Part shown: positions 7,177 through 16,266 of the stretch, one piece after another
How the letters are laid out: the number at the start of each line of letters is the position of its first letter
Numbering within the stretch: the stretch's first letter is position 1
Source of the DNA: JASHUC01 sp035606175
GTDB taxonomy: Bacteria > Pseudomonadota > Gammaproteobacteria > Steroidobacterales > Steroidobacteraceae
Assembly (NCBI GenBank): GCA_035606175.1
Contig: DATNFW010000063.1
Location: 1 to 41,676 of the forward strand
Direction: 5' to 3'
DNA length: 41,676 bases
Made by a program: the position numbers and the translations under genes
Notes under the pieces: model-generated
The model's database searches: none
Told to the model about the DNA's origin: nothing
Seen by the model: only the letters and a program-made list of their open reading frames with translations

Positions 7177-10100
7177 CTACAGCATCGTGTCGGGCCTCCC
7201 ATACACCCCGAATGCAGCCCATGCGTAGCTTCCTTTTGCCGCGTACTCGAGCTGAGTCGCGCGCAGAGCGGCGCCGACACTAAGGCGGCCCGCGAGCAAA
7301 TGCTCGTAGAAGCGAGTGACGAACGGAACCGTCGCACTGTCCTCGACGCGCCAATACGTTGCGACGACCGATTGTGCGCCAGCCTGTAAAAACGCCTGTG
7401 CCAGTCCAAGCACCCCTTCTCCCGGCAGCAAACGGCCGCGCGAGCTATCACAGGCGCTGAGGACGACCATCCGCGCCTGCAGCCGCAGGCCAAGAATGTC
7501 GAGGAGACGAAATGCGCCGTCGTCCTCCGCGCCGGAATCCGGAGTCAGTGCCAGCGCGGAGAGTCTCGGCCGTTGCGAATCAACCAAACCGTGGGTCGCG
7601 ATGTGGAGCACTGTCGCTTCCGGCGCGAACTGTCGCACGGCGTCGGAGTTCGCCGAGCATCCGAGCAGCGTTCGGATCGAGGCGGATGGACGGGACCTAC
7701 GCACGATTCCCGCGACATCGAGGACCTCCTGACGACTGCCAGGAAGGCTGGGCAACAACCGCAACCAATCGAACCGCGAGCCGTCCCTGGGCGTCATTGT
7801 GGCGGCCGGTTCGAGAGAGCACGTCCGTACCCATCGATTCCGGCGAAAAACAGGATCACCGACGAGCGCGATGCGCAGCGATCTTGTCGGGCTCGCATCA
7901 CTCCGAGAGCCATGCTCCAGGAACAGAGCCGAAGGCAATACGGCGACATCGTAACGCTGAATCAGCAGCTGACCGGCGGTTTTGCCGGGCAACTCGAGCA
8001 CCGCGAACGGAATCGTGTGAAGCGCTCCATCGGGTACCACCAGCAATTTCTTTTCCGACAGCAGATGAGCAAGCGGCCACAAGATCAGGCGTGAAAGTCG
8101 TCGAGCCGCCGCCTGGATCTGTGCGGAATCGGGTTCGGTGGCCCGTAGCTGTCCAGCCAGCTCGCTAGCAGCCTGATCAATCTTGTCGCTATCGCCCAGG
8201 TTCACCACGTGCGCTCCATGCGAATCCACCACGAATGCAAACATGTCGGTCTGTCCGGCCGCGAATTCGACGAAGTCTGCATGCATGTCGGCTAGTCGAT
8301 GAGCGAGTAATCCCGGTTCGAGCGCGTCGTCGTGCGGTGAGCGTGGTAGCTCGAGCCGGGCGAGCCGGTCGGGCAAGTCGCCCGATTCGGAGAGGTGCGC
8401 TGTGGATGTCGCGAAATTCGCGAGTCTCTGAAGCAATGTCCGGTAGCTCGCAACGTCCGAGTACGCCGGCGCCGAAGACCCTTCATTCGTTGTCTGATCC
8501 AGCGCGTATCGTAAGCTCCGCGAATGCCCCTCGTCGGATACGGTAAAGGCGTCCCAGGCAGCCTGCGAGTCAGCGGCATTCGATATCGAGCGTGCGGCAA
8601 GCAATCCGGTCAGCTGCGCGAACACGGCATGCTGGGTCGCCATGTAGATTGCACGTGTCTCCGGATCTAGCTCTCCCACCGGGACCTGCTCGATCAGGCG
8701 AATCGCGCACTGGAGCACGCGAACGGCGTCGGCCGCACGGCCGGCCTTTTCCTCCAGTTCGGCGACGATGCGCAACGAGGACACCATTTGTTCTACATCG
8801 CCACGTGCCGTTCCCAACCGTAGCGCCGAGATCGCCCGGGTGCGTGCCTGCTCGGTGCTGCCGGAGTCCATGGCAGCCTCTGCGAGGCCGAGCTCAGTCG
8901 TGCCAAAGATTTCGCTCGTGTCGGCGATATGGGTTGCGGTCTCGAGCCGCAGGGCATCATCGAAGGCGAGTTGGGCGGCGCCGCCGTGCCGTTCACTCAA
9001 TTGCAGTTCGCCGCCTTCATTTGCGAGCCGCACCTTGCTACGCGGGTCTATCGCGTGCCGGTCGGCAATTGCCAAACAAGTGCGGGCGTCCGCGAACCGA
9101 TCTTCGAGTCGCTCCATTACGGCTCGGGCGAGAAGGGCGTGAAAAACGGCATCGTTCCCGTCGAGCGTCAGCTCCTCCGGAGCGAGCGCGTTGCGACAAA
9201 TCGTGTCCCGATCCACGCTGTCGCGATATCGCAATGGATCAAAGTGGCCGGCGGTCTGCGGAGGTGCGCGACCCTCGTCCGGTGCGTCTCGGTAAGCGTC
9301 AATGAGCCCACGGCAGCGCAGAGTCGCGCCCTGCCTCAAATAGATCTCCGCCTCGCCGATACTGCCGATCCGAACGAGCATCTCGCCGAGGCTCGCAACG
9401 GTGCGGCGCGCATCGTCGCACTCGCCGAGTTGCGCGTATAGACGGATGGCGGTCCTGGCGGACTGTTCGCTTCGCCGGATGAGTCCGACGCGACCCTCCA
9501 GGCGGCTGATGTTGTCGCTGATATCGGCGAACAGTCTCGACATGCGGGAAACATCGAGGGTCTGCAGTGCAGAGGTGTAGTCCCCGAGGGCAGCAGAGTA
9601 GTTTTGCTGCTCTTCCGCTAGGGCGCCGAGATTCTGGCGAGCGCGAGCGAAACATTCCCAATCCTGCATGGCTCGACAAATCTCTCCAGCCGAAGCGAAT
9701 TGCTCACGCGCTGCCGATAGTCGGCCGGTGCGATAATTGAGAAAGCCATCGAGAATCCGGATTCTGGGTATTTCCCGTGCGCCTGCCACGGTATTCCTCA
9801 AGGCTCTCTCGGCGGAGGTAAGCAGATCGTAGGTGGAGCTCTTCCAAATGAACGCAGTGTTTGACTGAAGCAAGGCATCTTTGCTGATGAGTACGAGACT
9901 CTCACCGTATAGCTCGGGTGCGCGCGCTCTGGTGATCGAGAGTGTAGTCGTCACCAGGGCGGCACTGTCGCGCTCCCTGCCCAGATGGCTGTATTCGAGC
10001 TCGGCCATTGCATGTCGCGCCGCCGCTGCGGGGTATGCCATTCCGAGCGCGTCGAACATACGAGCGGCGGAGAGATATGCATCGAATGCGTTTTGCCATC

Positions 10101-10641
10101 GGCGTTGCCCGGTCTCCTGATCCGCCGCGGCGAGGAGGCGCTGCGCTCGCGCCAGAGGGCTATCAGGCGGTCGAACGAGTTCCGCGGAAACGCACACGCG
10201 CGCCTTAAGGGCCGGTGAGTCGACGGACGAGAGCTGTACGGCGAGGGGCGGGGTGGACACGAGATCACGATGTGCGACGTTGGTGACGAGCGTGATTGTT
10301 CCGAGGCGGTCAATCGGGGATGTCGACATCGCGCTTGCCCTGGCGCCCACGAATGCAAGTCCCGCGACCGCTGAGATCCCCCTCTCTCTTATTGCGACAT
10401 GCAACAGTCCCGTCGCTTGGACCGGTAAAGGGACGCTGATCTCCTGCCGCTCCCCACCGAGCTGCAGGCAACGCTCCGCCATGACGGGTTGGACGGTGAC
10501 CTTTTGTGAGCACGCCGACAGCAAGCCAAGTGCGAGCACTGCCGCGAATGCGGCCGCAGCGCGCCGGCCGGCGCGCTGACCCTGGGCGCGGGCCCCAGGC
10601 GGTCGGAGTGAGGGAGCGCGATCGGCGCCGCTCCGCTTCAT
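7177..10641 (-). CDS. Lipoprotein TPR-CHAT (caspase-like) protease
   Basis: 1154 residues from the chosen ATG, which has AGGA 5 nt upstream; an open extension further upstream lacks such support. Residues 1-44 are a lipoprotein signal: a basic run, the hydrophobic stretch AAAFAAVLALGL, and lipobox LSAC with Cys44. Without a clear Asp at +2 it should go to the outer membrane, facing the periplasm. A beta-rich segment (about 45-175) leads to a long helical-repeat region (about 180-750) with TPR-like pairs such as NAFDAYLSAARMFDALG and ARARQNLGALAEEQQNYSAA. The C-terminal CHAT domain (about 830-1154) keeps the caspase-type dyad: His1017 in LHIATHG and Cys1064 in VVLSACDSS, plus the GEGVLGLAQAFLQAGA helix. 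CHAT proteins are cysteine proteases. Context (repeat peptide, sigma, anti-sigma) suggests envelope signalling; the substrate is unknown. Confidence 0.92.
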   Translation of the reverse strand: MKRSGADRAPSLRPPGARAQGQRAGRRAAAAFAAVLALGLLSACSQKVTVQPVMAERCLQLGGERQEISVPLPVQATGLLHVAIRERGISAVAGLAFVGARASAMSTSPIDRLGTITLVTNVAHRDLVSTPPLAVQLSSVDSPALKARVCVSAELVRPPDSPLARAQRLLAAADQETGQRRWQNAFDAYLSAARMFDALGMAYPAAAARHAMAELEYSHLGRERDSAALVTTTLSITRARAPELYGESLVLISKDALLQSNTAFIWKSSTYDLLTSAERALRNTVAGAREIPRIRILDGFLNYRTGRLSAAREQFASAGEICRAMQDWECFARARQNLGALAEEQQNYSAALGDYTSALQTLDVSRMSRLFADISDNISRLEGRVGLIRRSEQSARTAIRLYAQLGECDDARRTVASLGEMLVRIGSIGEAEIYLRQGATLRCRGLIDAYRDAPDEGRAPPQTAGHFDPLRYRDSVDRDTICRNALAPEELTLDGNDAVFHALLARAVMERLEDRFADARTCLAIADRHAIDPRSKVRLANEGGELQLSERHGGAAQLAFDDALRLETATHIADTSEIFGTTELGLAEAAMDSGSTEQARTRAISALRLGTARGDVEQMVSSLRIVAELEEKAGRAADAVRVLQCAIRLIEQVPVGELDPETRAIYMATQHAVFAQLTGLLAARSISNAADSQAAWDAFTVSDEGHSRSLRYALDQTTNEGSSAPAYSDVASYRTLLQRLANFATSTAHLSESGDLPDRLARLELPRSPHDDALEPGLLAHRLADMHADFVEFAAGQTDMFAFVVDSHGAHVVNLGDSDKIDQAASELAGQLRATEPDSAQIQAAARRLSRLILWPLAHLLSEKKLLVVPDGALHTIPFAVLELPGKTAGQLLIQRYDVAVLPSALFLEHGSRSDASPTRSLRIALVGDPVFRRNRWVRTCSLEPAATMTPRDGSRFDWLRLLPSLPGSRQEVLDVAGIVRRSRPSASIRTLLGCSANSDAVRQFAPEATVLHIATHGLVDSQRPRLSALALTPDSGAEDDGAFRLLDILGLRLQARMVVLSACDSSRGRLLPGEGVLGLAQAFLQAGAQSVVATYWRVEDSATVPFVTRFYEHLLAGRLSVGAALRATQLEYAAKGSYAWAAFGVYGRPDTML

Positions 10642-10848
10642 ACGCGTCCTACCTCGTGGCAATCGAGCCGTCGGGCTCGCCTCGAATTCGTTCAACCAGC
10701 GGACAGCCGCGGCATCGCGCCATTCGGCGTCCCGCAACCTGGCATTCGCGGAGATTCGCAGAGTCTCGCAGCCACGACCAGCGGCAGGCGCACGGTTTTG
10801 GTACGGTAGGCGCCTCGATGCGGCTGCCATAGCGAGGCGAAGAAGACA

Positions 10849-13101
10849 ATGAACGCGAAGCGCCGGGACCTCAGCTCCATCCTGCTCGAGGAGCGTGAAT
10901 TCTCACCGCCCGACTCCTTTGCCGCGCGCGCGCGCATCACGCCGCAAGCGCTCGATGACATGCGCCGCCGCGCCGCCGACGATCCGGTGGGCTTCTGGGC
11001 CGAGCTCGCCAGGCGCGAGTTGACTTGGCATCGGCCCTTCACGCTCGCGCTCGACGAATCGAAGGCGCCCAACTACGCCTGGTTCACGGATGGACTGCTC
11101 AATGTCTCGGTGAACTGCCTCGATGTGCACCTCGCCGAACGGGGGCACAAGACCGCGGTGATCTTCGAGGGCGAGCCGGGCGATACCCGCAGGCTCAGCT
11201 TCCGCGAATTGCATGCGGAGGTCTGCCGGTTCGCCAATGCGCTCCGTGAGGAGGGCGTGCGGCGCGGCGATCGGGTCGTCATCTACATGCCGCTCGTGCC
11301 CGAGGCAATCATCGCGATGCATGCGTGTGCGCGGCTCGGCGCGATTCATTCGGTCGTATTCGGCGGGTTCTCGGCGCTCTCGCTGAAGCACCGCATCGAG
11401 GATGCCGGCGCGCGGGTCCTCGTCACGGCAGACGGCGGCTGGCGCGGCGGACACGTCGTGGAGCTCAAGGCCGCGGCCGACAAGGCCCTCGCGAGCGGCT
11501 GTCCGACGATCGAGCGCGTCATCGTGTACCGCCGCACCGGCAAGCAGGTGCCGATGGATCCGGAGCGGGATGCCTGGTGGCACGACATCGTCGAGGGACA
11601 GCCCCCGGTGTGCGATCCGGAGTGGGTCGAGGCAGAGCACCCGCTCTATCTGCTCTATACCTCCGGCTCGACCGGCAAGCCGAAGGGCATACAGCATTCG
11701 AGCGCAGGCTACCTTCTCGGGGCGAAGACGAGCTGTGAGTGGGTGCTCGACCTGAGGGCCGACGATGTGTTCTGGTGCACGGCCGACGTTGGCTGGGTGA
11801 CCGGACACACGTATGTCGCTTACGGTCCACTCGCGATCGGAGCCGCCGTCGTTCTGTACGAGGGTTCGCCGACCCATCCGGACGGGGGTCGGTTCTGGAA
11901 GGTCTGCGCCGCGCACGACGTCACGGTCTTCTATACGGCGCCGACCGCGATCCGCGCGCTCATGAAGCTCGGCGACGAGCTGCCGCGGCGTCACGATCTC
12001 TCGCGGCTGCGGCTGCTCGGCAGTGTCGGTGAGCCGATCAACCCGGAGGCTTGGATCTGGTATCACCGCGTGATCGGCGGCGGTCGCTGCCCCATCGTCG
12101 ATACGTGGTGGCAGACCGAGACGGGCGCGATCATGATCGCGCCGATCCCCGGGGTCACGGCGCTTAAGCCGGGTTCCTGCACTCAGGCGCTCCCCGGAAT
12201 CGAGGCGGATATCGTCGATGAGCGGGGCGAGCGGGTGACCCGGCCGGATGCCGGCGGCTACCTCGTCATCCGCAAGCCCTGGCCCGCGATGCTGCGAACG
12301 ATTTGGGGCGACAACGAGCGCTATATCCAGACCTACTGGGAGAAGTTCCAGCGGCGCTTCTACGTCGCGGGTGACGGCGCTCACCGCGACAAGGACGGGT
12401 ACTTCTGGATCATGGGCCGGATCGACGATGTGCTGAACGTCGCCGGTCATCGACTCGGCACGATGGAGATCGAATCGGCGCTCGTTGCGCATGCGCGCGT
12501 CGCCGAAGCGGCCGTCGTCGGCAAGCCGCACGAGATCAAGGGCGAGGCCGTGTTCGCGTACGTGATTTGCCGGGGCTCCAAACCGTCCATTGACGAGTCG
12601 GCAAGGCTGACGGAGGAGCTGCGCGCCTGGGTCGGGGAGCAGCTGGGCGCGATCGCCAAGCCCGACGAGATTCGCTTCACGGAGGTGCTGCCGAAGACGC
12701 GCTCCGGGAAGATCATGCGGCGCCTGCTGCGCGCGGTCGCGCGCGGCGAGGAGGTCACACAGGATGTCTCGACACTCGAGAACCCGGCGATCCTCGATCA
12801 GCTGCGCGGAATCGAGACGGACGGGCGCTCGGCGCCTCGCAGTGGAAGCGCCCGAGCGAAAAGCGCACGCAAAACCGCGGGGCGGCGCGCATCGAAGCGC
12901 CGCGCCCCGAGCAAACGTCGCGTCAAATCGGCTCGTGCCGCGGGTCGCGCCACCGGGCGAGCGCGCAAACCGGCGCGCTCTGCGGCCCGGCAGTCGAAAA
13001 AATCCGCTGGGTCAACCGCGCGACGCACCCGCCCGAGCGCGCGCCGGGCATCATCGGTCGCACGCCGGAGCCCAACGGGCAAGCGTCGCCCGCGGCGCTG
13101 A
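10849..13101 (+). CDS. acs: Acetyl-CoA synthetase with a histone-H1-like C-terminal tail
   Basis: Activates acetate with ATP and CoA to acetyl-CoA through acetyl-AMP, in the cytoplasm. The first about 659 residues align with bacterial Acs by motif: LYTSGSTGKPKG (P-loop), FWCTADVGWVTGHTYVAYGPL, WWQTETG (acetate-pocket Trp), and PKTRSGKIMRR with the catalytic, normally acetylation-controlled Lys621. The protein is 750 residues against the usual about 650. The extra 91 residues (660-750) are nearly all Arg, Lys, Ala, Ser, Pro, Gly and Thr, with SARAKSARK- and RAPSKRR-type repeats, like AlgP or H1 tails. The ATG at 10849 follows a modest GAAG site. Divergent from the CHAT gene across 207 bp. Confidence 0.95.
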   Translation: MNAKRRDLSSILLEEREFSPPDSFAARARITPQALDDMRRRAADDPVGFWAELARRELTWHRPFTLALDESKAPNYAWFTDGLLNVSVNCLDVHLAERGHKTAVIFEGEPGDTRRLSFRELHAEVCRFANALREEGVRRGDRVVIYMPLVPEAIIAMHACARLGAIHSVVFGGFSALSLKHRIEDAGARVLVTADGGWRGGHVVELKAAADKALASGCPTIERVIVYRRTGKQVPMDPERDAWWHDIVEGQPPVCDPEWVEAEHPLYLLYTSGSTGKPKGIQHSSAGYLLGAKTSCEWVLDLRADDVFWCTADVGWVTGHTYVAYGPLAIGAAVVLYEGSPTHPDGGRFWKVCAAHDVTVFYTAPTAIRALMKLGDELPRRHDLSRLRLLGSVGEPINPEAWIWYHRVIGGGRCPIVDTWWQTETGAIMIAPIPGVTALKPGSCTQALPGIEADIVDERGERVTRPDAGGYLVIRKPWPAMLRTIWGDNERYIQTYWEKFQRRFYVAGDGAHRDKDGYFWIMGRIDDVLNVAGHRLGTMEIESALVAHARVAEAAVVGKPHEIKGEAVFAYVICRGSKPSIDESARLTEELRAWVGEQLGAIAKPDEIRFTEVLPKTRSGKIMRRLLRAVARGEEVTQDVSTLENPAILDQLRGIETDGRSAPRSGSARAKSARKTAGRRASKRRAPSKRRVKSARAAGRATGRARKPARSAARQSKKSAGSTARRTRPSARRASSVARRSPTGKRRPRR

Positions 13102-13113
13102 TCGGGGCACACT

Positions 13114-14712
13114 TCAACCGTCCGCGTGCAGCGCGACGATCACACCCTCGTCCGCCCGCAGGTTGAGTGTGCCCGTCACACGCTCCGCGCTGCGATCGAG
13201 GTGGGTGGAGAGCGCGACATGCGCGTGCGGTCCCGCCTCGCTGTATGCGACGGCGTGCGGCTCTGCGCCGAGATTGAGCGCGACCAGGAATCGCTTCTCT
13301 CCTTGCGTGCGCAGATACGCCACGAGATCTCCGGTCATCACGACGGGCTCGTAGCGGCCCGTCGAGAGAGCCGGCTCCACGCGCCGTAATTTGGTGAGTG
13401 CACGATAGAGCGACAGGATCGACTTGGGGTCCTCGCGCTCGGCCTGCACGTTCACGACCGGGAAATCCTCCGCGACGGGCAACCAGGGTCGTGCGCGCGT
13501 GAACCCCGCATTCGGCGTCGCATCCCATTGCATCGGCGTGCGGCAGGGGTCGCGTCCGAGGCCGAGTCCGGGAACGCGCTTCTCGAAACGATCCTGCACG
13601 AGCTGCGGCGGGATCGGAACGTTGCGCATGCCGAGCTCATCGCCGTAGTACATCGTCGGCATCCCCCGCAGCGTCAGAAGCAGCATTGCCGCGACGCGTG
13701 CCTGCTGCACGCCGACTCGGGTGGCGATGCGAGGCTTGTCATGATTCCCGAGTACCCAGTTGGGCCACGCGCGCGCCGGTACCGCGGCCTCGTACTGATC
13801 GATCATCCGCGCGATCCCGCGCGCGTCCCACGCCGTTTCGATGAGCTGGAAATTGAAAGGCAGATGCGCACCCTTCAGATCGGCGCCGTAGTAGGCGACG
13901 AGGCGCTCGATCGGCAAATAGATCTCACCGATCAGCACGCGCTCGGGGTACTGATCGATGATCCGCCGCAGCTCCGCGACGACTTCGTGAATCTCCGGCC
14001 GGTCGGCCGAGTACACCATCACCTGCTGCATGTGCGGCGGATCGCCGGACCGCCAGGCAGGATTCGGCGGGTTGTCGCGAAATTGCGCGTCTTTGATCAG
14101 ATGCCAGAGCACATCGACTCGGAAGCCGTCGACGCCGCGGTCGAGCCAGAACCGGAGTACCGAGTGCATCGCCGCGCGCACCTCGGGGTTGCGCCAGTTG
14201 AGGTCGGGCTGCGACTCGAGGAAGGCGTGGTAGTAGTACTGGCCGGTCTGCGGGTCGAGGCTCCAGGCACTCCCGCCGAAGCTGCTCAGCCAGTTGTTCG
14301 GCCGCGTACCGTCAGCGGCCGGATCGCGCCAGATGTACCAATCGCGCCGGCGGCTCGTGCGCGAGGCGCGCGACTCGCGGAACCACGGATGGCGATCGGA
14401 GGTGTGGTTCGGAACGAAATCGAGCACGAGCCGCAGGCCGCGCCGGTGCACTTCGGCAAGGAGCGCATCGAAGTCCTCGAGCGTCCCGAAGACGGGATCG
14501 ACGTTCGTGTAGTCCTCGACGTCATAGCCGAAGTCGGCCATTGGCGATGGATAGATTGGGGAGAGCCACACTGCATCGATGCCGAGCTCGCAGAGGTAAT
14601 CGAGCCGCGCACCGATGCCGCGCAGGTCCCCGATCCCGTCGCCGTTCGTATCCATGAACGAGCGCGGATAGATGTGATACAGAATGCCGCGCCGCCACCA
14701 GGGGGCTGTCAT
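13114..14712 (-). CDS. GH13 alpha-glucosidase / oligo-1,6-glucosidase
   Basis: 532 residues, a cytoplasmic-type GH13 enzyme without signal peptide. It begins at the usual WWRRGILYHIYPRSF, has the family calcium-loop region DTNGDGIGDLRG, and all three catalytic acids: nucleophile Asp200 (GFRVD), acid/base Glu263 (IGEIY) and Asp325 (GNHD). Family members hydrolyse alpha-1,4 or alpha-1,6 glucosides such as maltose, isomaltose or trehalose; the sequence alone does not fix the linkage. The ATG at 14712 (GAGG 9 nt upstream) is preferred over an upstream in-frame start. The gene converges on acs with a 12-bp gap. No transporter or regulator of sugar use is adjacent. Confidence 0.9.
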   Translation of the reverse strand: MTAPWWRRGILYHIYPRSFMDTNGDGIGDLRGIGARLDYLCELGIDAVWLSPIYPSPMADFGYDVEDYTNVDPVFGTLEDFDALLAEVHRRGLRLVLDFVPNHTSDRHPWFRESRASRTSRRRDWYIWRDPAADGTRPNNWLSSFGGSAWSLDPQTGQYYYHAFLESQPDLNWRNPEVRAAMHSVLRFWLDRGVDGFRVDVLWHLIKDAQFRDNPPNPAWRSGDPPHMQQVMVYSADRPEIHEVVAELRRIIDQYPERVLIGEIYLPIERLVAYYGADLKGAHLPFNFQLIETAWDARGIARMIDQYEAAVPARAWPNWVLGNHDKPRIATRVGVQQARVAAMLLLTLRGMPTMYYGDELGMRNVPIPPQLVQDRFEKRVPGLGLGRDPCRTPMQWDATPNAGFTRARPWLPVAEDFPVVNVQAEREDPKSILSLYRALTKLRRVEPALSTGRYEPVVMTGDLVAYLRTQGEKRFLVALNLGAEPHAVAYSEAGPHAHVALSTHLDRSAERVTGTLNLRADEGVIVALHADG

Positions 14713-14925
14713 CCGGGCCGACCTCGCTGTCTGCGCGGCGAAACGGCGGGCCCCGACACGAGTTCCGCACCGTATCAGGCCGCGCTGCGAACGCGACGCC
14801 AATGGTGCTACGCAAGTGCTGCGCCCGGACGAAGATCCCTTCGCATCGCGGACAGCCAGGGGCACGGAACTTGCGGCGTCCTCCTCGGCCGACCGGTTCT
14901 TTTGGACTTAACGAGAGAGGTGGCC

Positions 14926-15285
14926 ATGGGCAAGGTGATTCACGCGGCCTTCGGGGCGGAGCGTGAATGGGAGCAAACACGCTCGCGCACTGCGGACGGT
15001 CTGGTCGCGATCGGGAGCCTCTTCGGCGACGACGAGGAATTGATGCGCGCGAAGGCGGACCGGGTTTACCGGCTGCTGCGCGAGATCGTGGAGGACGTGC
15101 CGTCTCTGCAGATCACGACTCGCTTACCCGACAATCTCACGGAGGAGCAGCTCGAGCAGATGACATCGGCGATCAAGGAAGCCGCGCTGAAGGGAATCGA
15201 AGTGGCGATGACGCATTCGGTGTGCATGCTGATGAGCTCGATATACGACCTTTGCACCTCGAAGCTGCAGGATCACGCATCTTAG
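14926..15285 (+). CDS. Conserved-looking small protein of unknown function
   Basis: 119 residues, not recognised. The ATG is preceded by AGAGAGG at 5-nt spacing, good support for a real gene. It is predicted mainly helical: an N-terminal FGAEREWEQTRSRTADGL, an acidic-amphipathic central part (DDEELMRAKADRVYRLLREIVED), then LPDNLTEEQLEQMTSAIKEAALKGIE, and a C-terminal helix with two Cys. No signal peptide, transmembrane helix or metal motif. The reading frame is open far upstream through the antisense of the glucosidase gene, but only the last 120 codons carry a start with a ribosome site. Confidence 0.65.
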   Translation: MGKVIHAAFGAEREWEQTRSRTADGLVAIGSLFGDDEELMRAKADRVYRLLREIVEDVPSLQITTRLPDNLTEEQLEQMTSAIKEAALKGIEVAMTHSVCMLMSSIYDLCTSKLQDHAS

Positions 15286-15322
15286 ATGCGCGCAGAGCGG
15301 TCGACGCGATAGCGGAAGCAGA

Positions 15323-15484
15323 GGCGGCGAAGGGCTCACCCATCTCCGCAAGCAGCGCGTCCGCGCGCCTCGCGCAGCGCTGCCACGACGATCGCCCCGG
15401 CGATCGAGTGATGTTGCCGTCGAAGATCAAGCCGACGGTTGCGCCACGAGCATCGAGTACGGGACTGCCGGAAGCACTGCGACA
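15323..15484 (-). pseudogene. Remnant of an S46-family dipeptidyl peptidase (DPP7/DPP11 type) C-terminus
   Basis: About 54 codons in one open minus-strand frame read SASGSPVLDARGATVGLIFD, then GNI, then after a divergent stretch ADALLAEMGEP. S46 peptidases end with GNSGSPV(L/F)(N/D)ARG...VGL(I/V)FDGNI around the catalytic serine, then tens of residues later a terminal helix ending in LLAELG-like sequence. Here those two ends are only about 16 residues apart and the N-terminal some 600 residues are absent. It lies between the VOC gene and the small gene above, in the same orientation as VOC. I read it as a deletion-worn fossil, not a gene. Confidence 0.6.
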
Positions 15485-15503
15485 AAGGCGAGGAGTGCGC
15501 TTC

Positions 15504-16262
15504 TCAAAGTTCCACATCCAGCAACAGCAGCCGCGTGCCGGCGGGAGATTCTATGAGCGCACTCGTCTCGGGGTCGAGCTCCGCCGGCACACGTCGAAGC
15601 GGCTCGACCCCCGCCGCGCTCAGCCGTCCAAGCCGCATCTCGAGGGAGCTCTCCCCGGGAACATCGGGCGCGAAGATGAGCGCCACCTCCCCGAGCGCGC
15701 GCACTCGATGGAAGACGAGATTGAGGCGATCACCGGTGAGCGCGAGATGCTCGAAGGGACTCTCCCGCTCTTCGAGGGCGACGAACCCGAGCGGCTCCCA
15801 GAAGCGCTTGGTCGTTGCAAAGTCCGTGGAGCGCAAAGCGAGCGCGGCGAACTCGCCGCACAACGAGCGCTCCGGCGCCTCGCCTGCGGGAGGCGAGTAG
15901 GTGCGCGCCTCGAGTACGCGAATCAGCTGGCCGGCAGGATCGCGCAGGGCGATCTCGTGAAACTCCTCCGTGCCGGTGCGGCGGTACTCGAGCACATACC
16001 CGTGCCGCTCGAGCTCCGCGCCCAGACGCTCCACCTCCGGTCGCACCCAGGTGACGGACGACTCACGCGCGGGGTTCTGGTGCAGTCCGATGACGATCCG
16101 ATCGGCGGTGAGCGCCCCGTAGGGGTGCGTCCAAACGTCTCCGGTCAGTGCCTGCGCGAATCCCAGCCGTTCATAGAATTCGACGCACCTGCGGATATCC
16201 GGTGTCGACAGACTGAGCTCGTGGAAGCGGCCGAGCGGGGCGGCGAGTGCCGGATCGCTCAC
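15504..16262 (-). CDS. Two-domain VOC (glyoxalase/dioxygenase superfamily) protein
   Basis: 252 residues with two VOC modules: about 10-125 (GRFHELSLSTPDIRRCVEFY, then FHEIALRDPAGQLIRVLE) and about 140-250 (FAALALRSTDFATTKRFWEP, then SALIESPAGTRLLLLD). VOC modules bind a metal and act on small, often electrophilic, compounds; the substrate here is unknown. I chose the GTG at 16262, 4 nt after the hemH stop, since conservation begins there; the open frame continues upstream only as an out-of-frame reading of hemH. Last gene of the thiolase-to-VOC run. Confidence 0.82.
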   Translation of the reverse strand: MSDPALAAPLGRFHELSLSTPDIRRCVEFYERLGFAQALTGDVWTHPYGALTADRIVIGLHQNPARESSVTWVRPEVERLGAELERHGYVLEYRRTGTEEFHEIALRDPAGQLIRVLEARTYSPPAGEAPERSLCGEFAALALRSTDFATTKRFWEPLGFVALEERESPFEHLALTGDRLNLVFHRVRALGEVALIFAPDVPGESSLEMRLGRLSAAGVEPLRRVPAELDPETSALIESPAGTRLLLLDVEL

Positions 16263-16266
16263 ACGA

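Noticed and set aside
10642..10830. 63-residue N-terminal extension of the CHAT protein
   Set aside because: It would bury the lipoprotein signal; the ATG at 10641 has AGGA at proper spacing.
13528..14925. Long N-terminal extension of the 119-residue small gene
   Set aside because: The upstream part is the antisense of the GH13 gene; the ATG at 14926 has its own ribosome site.
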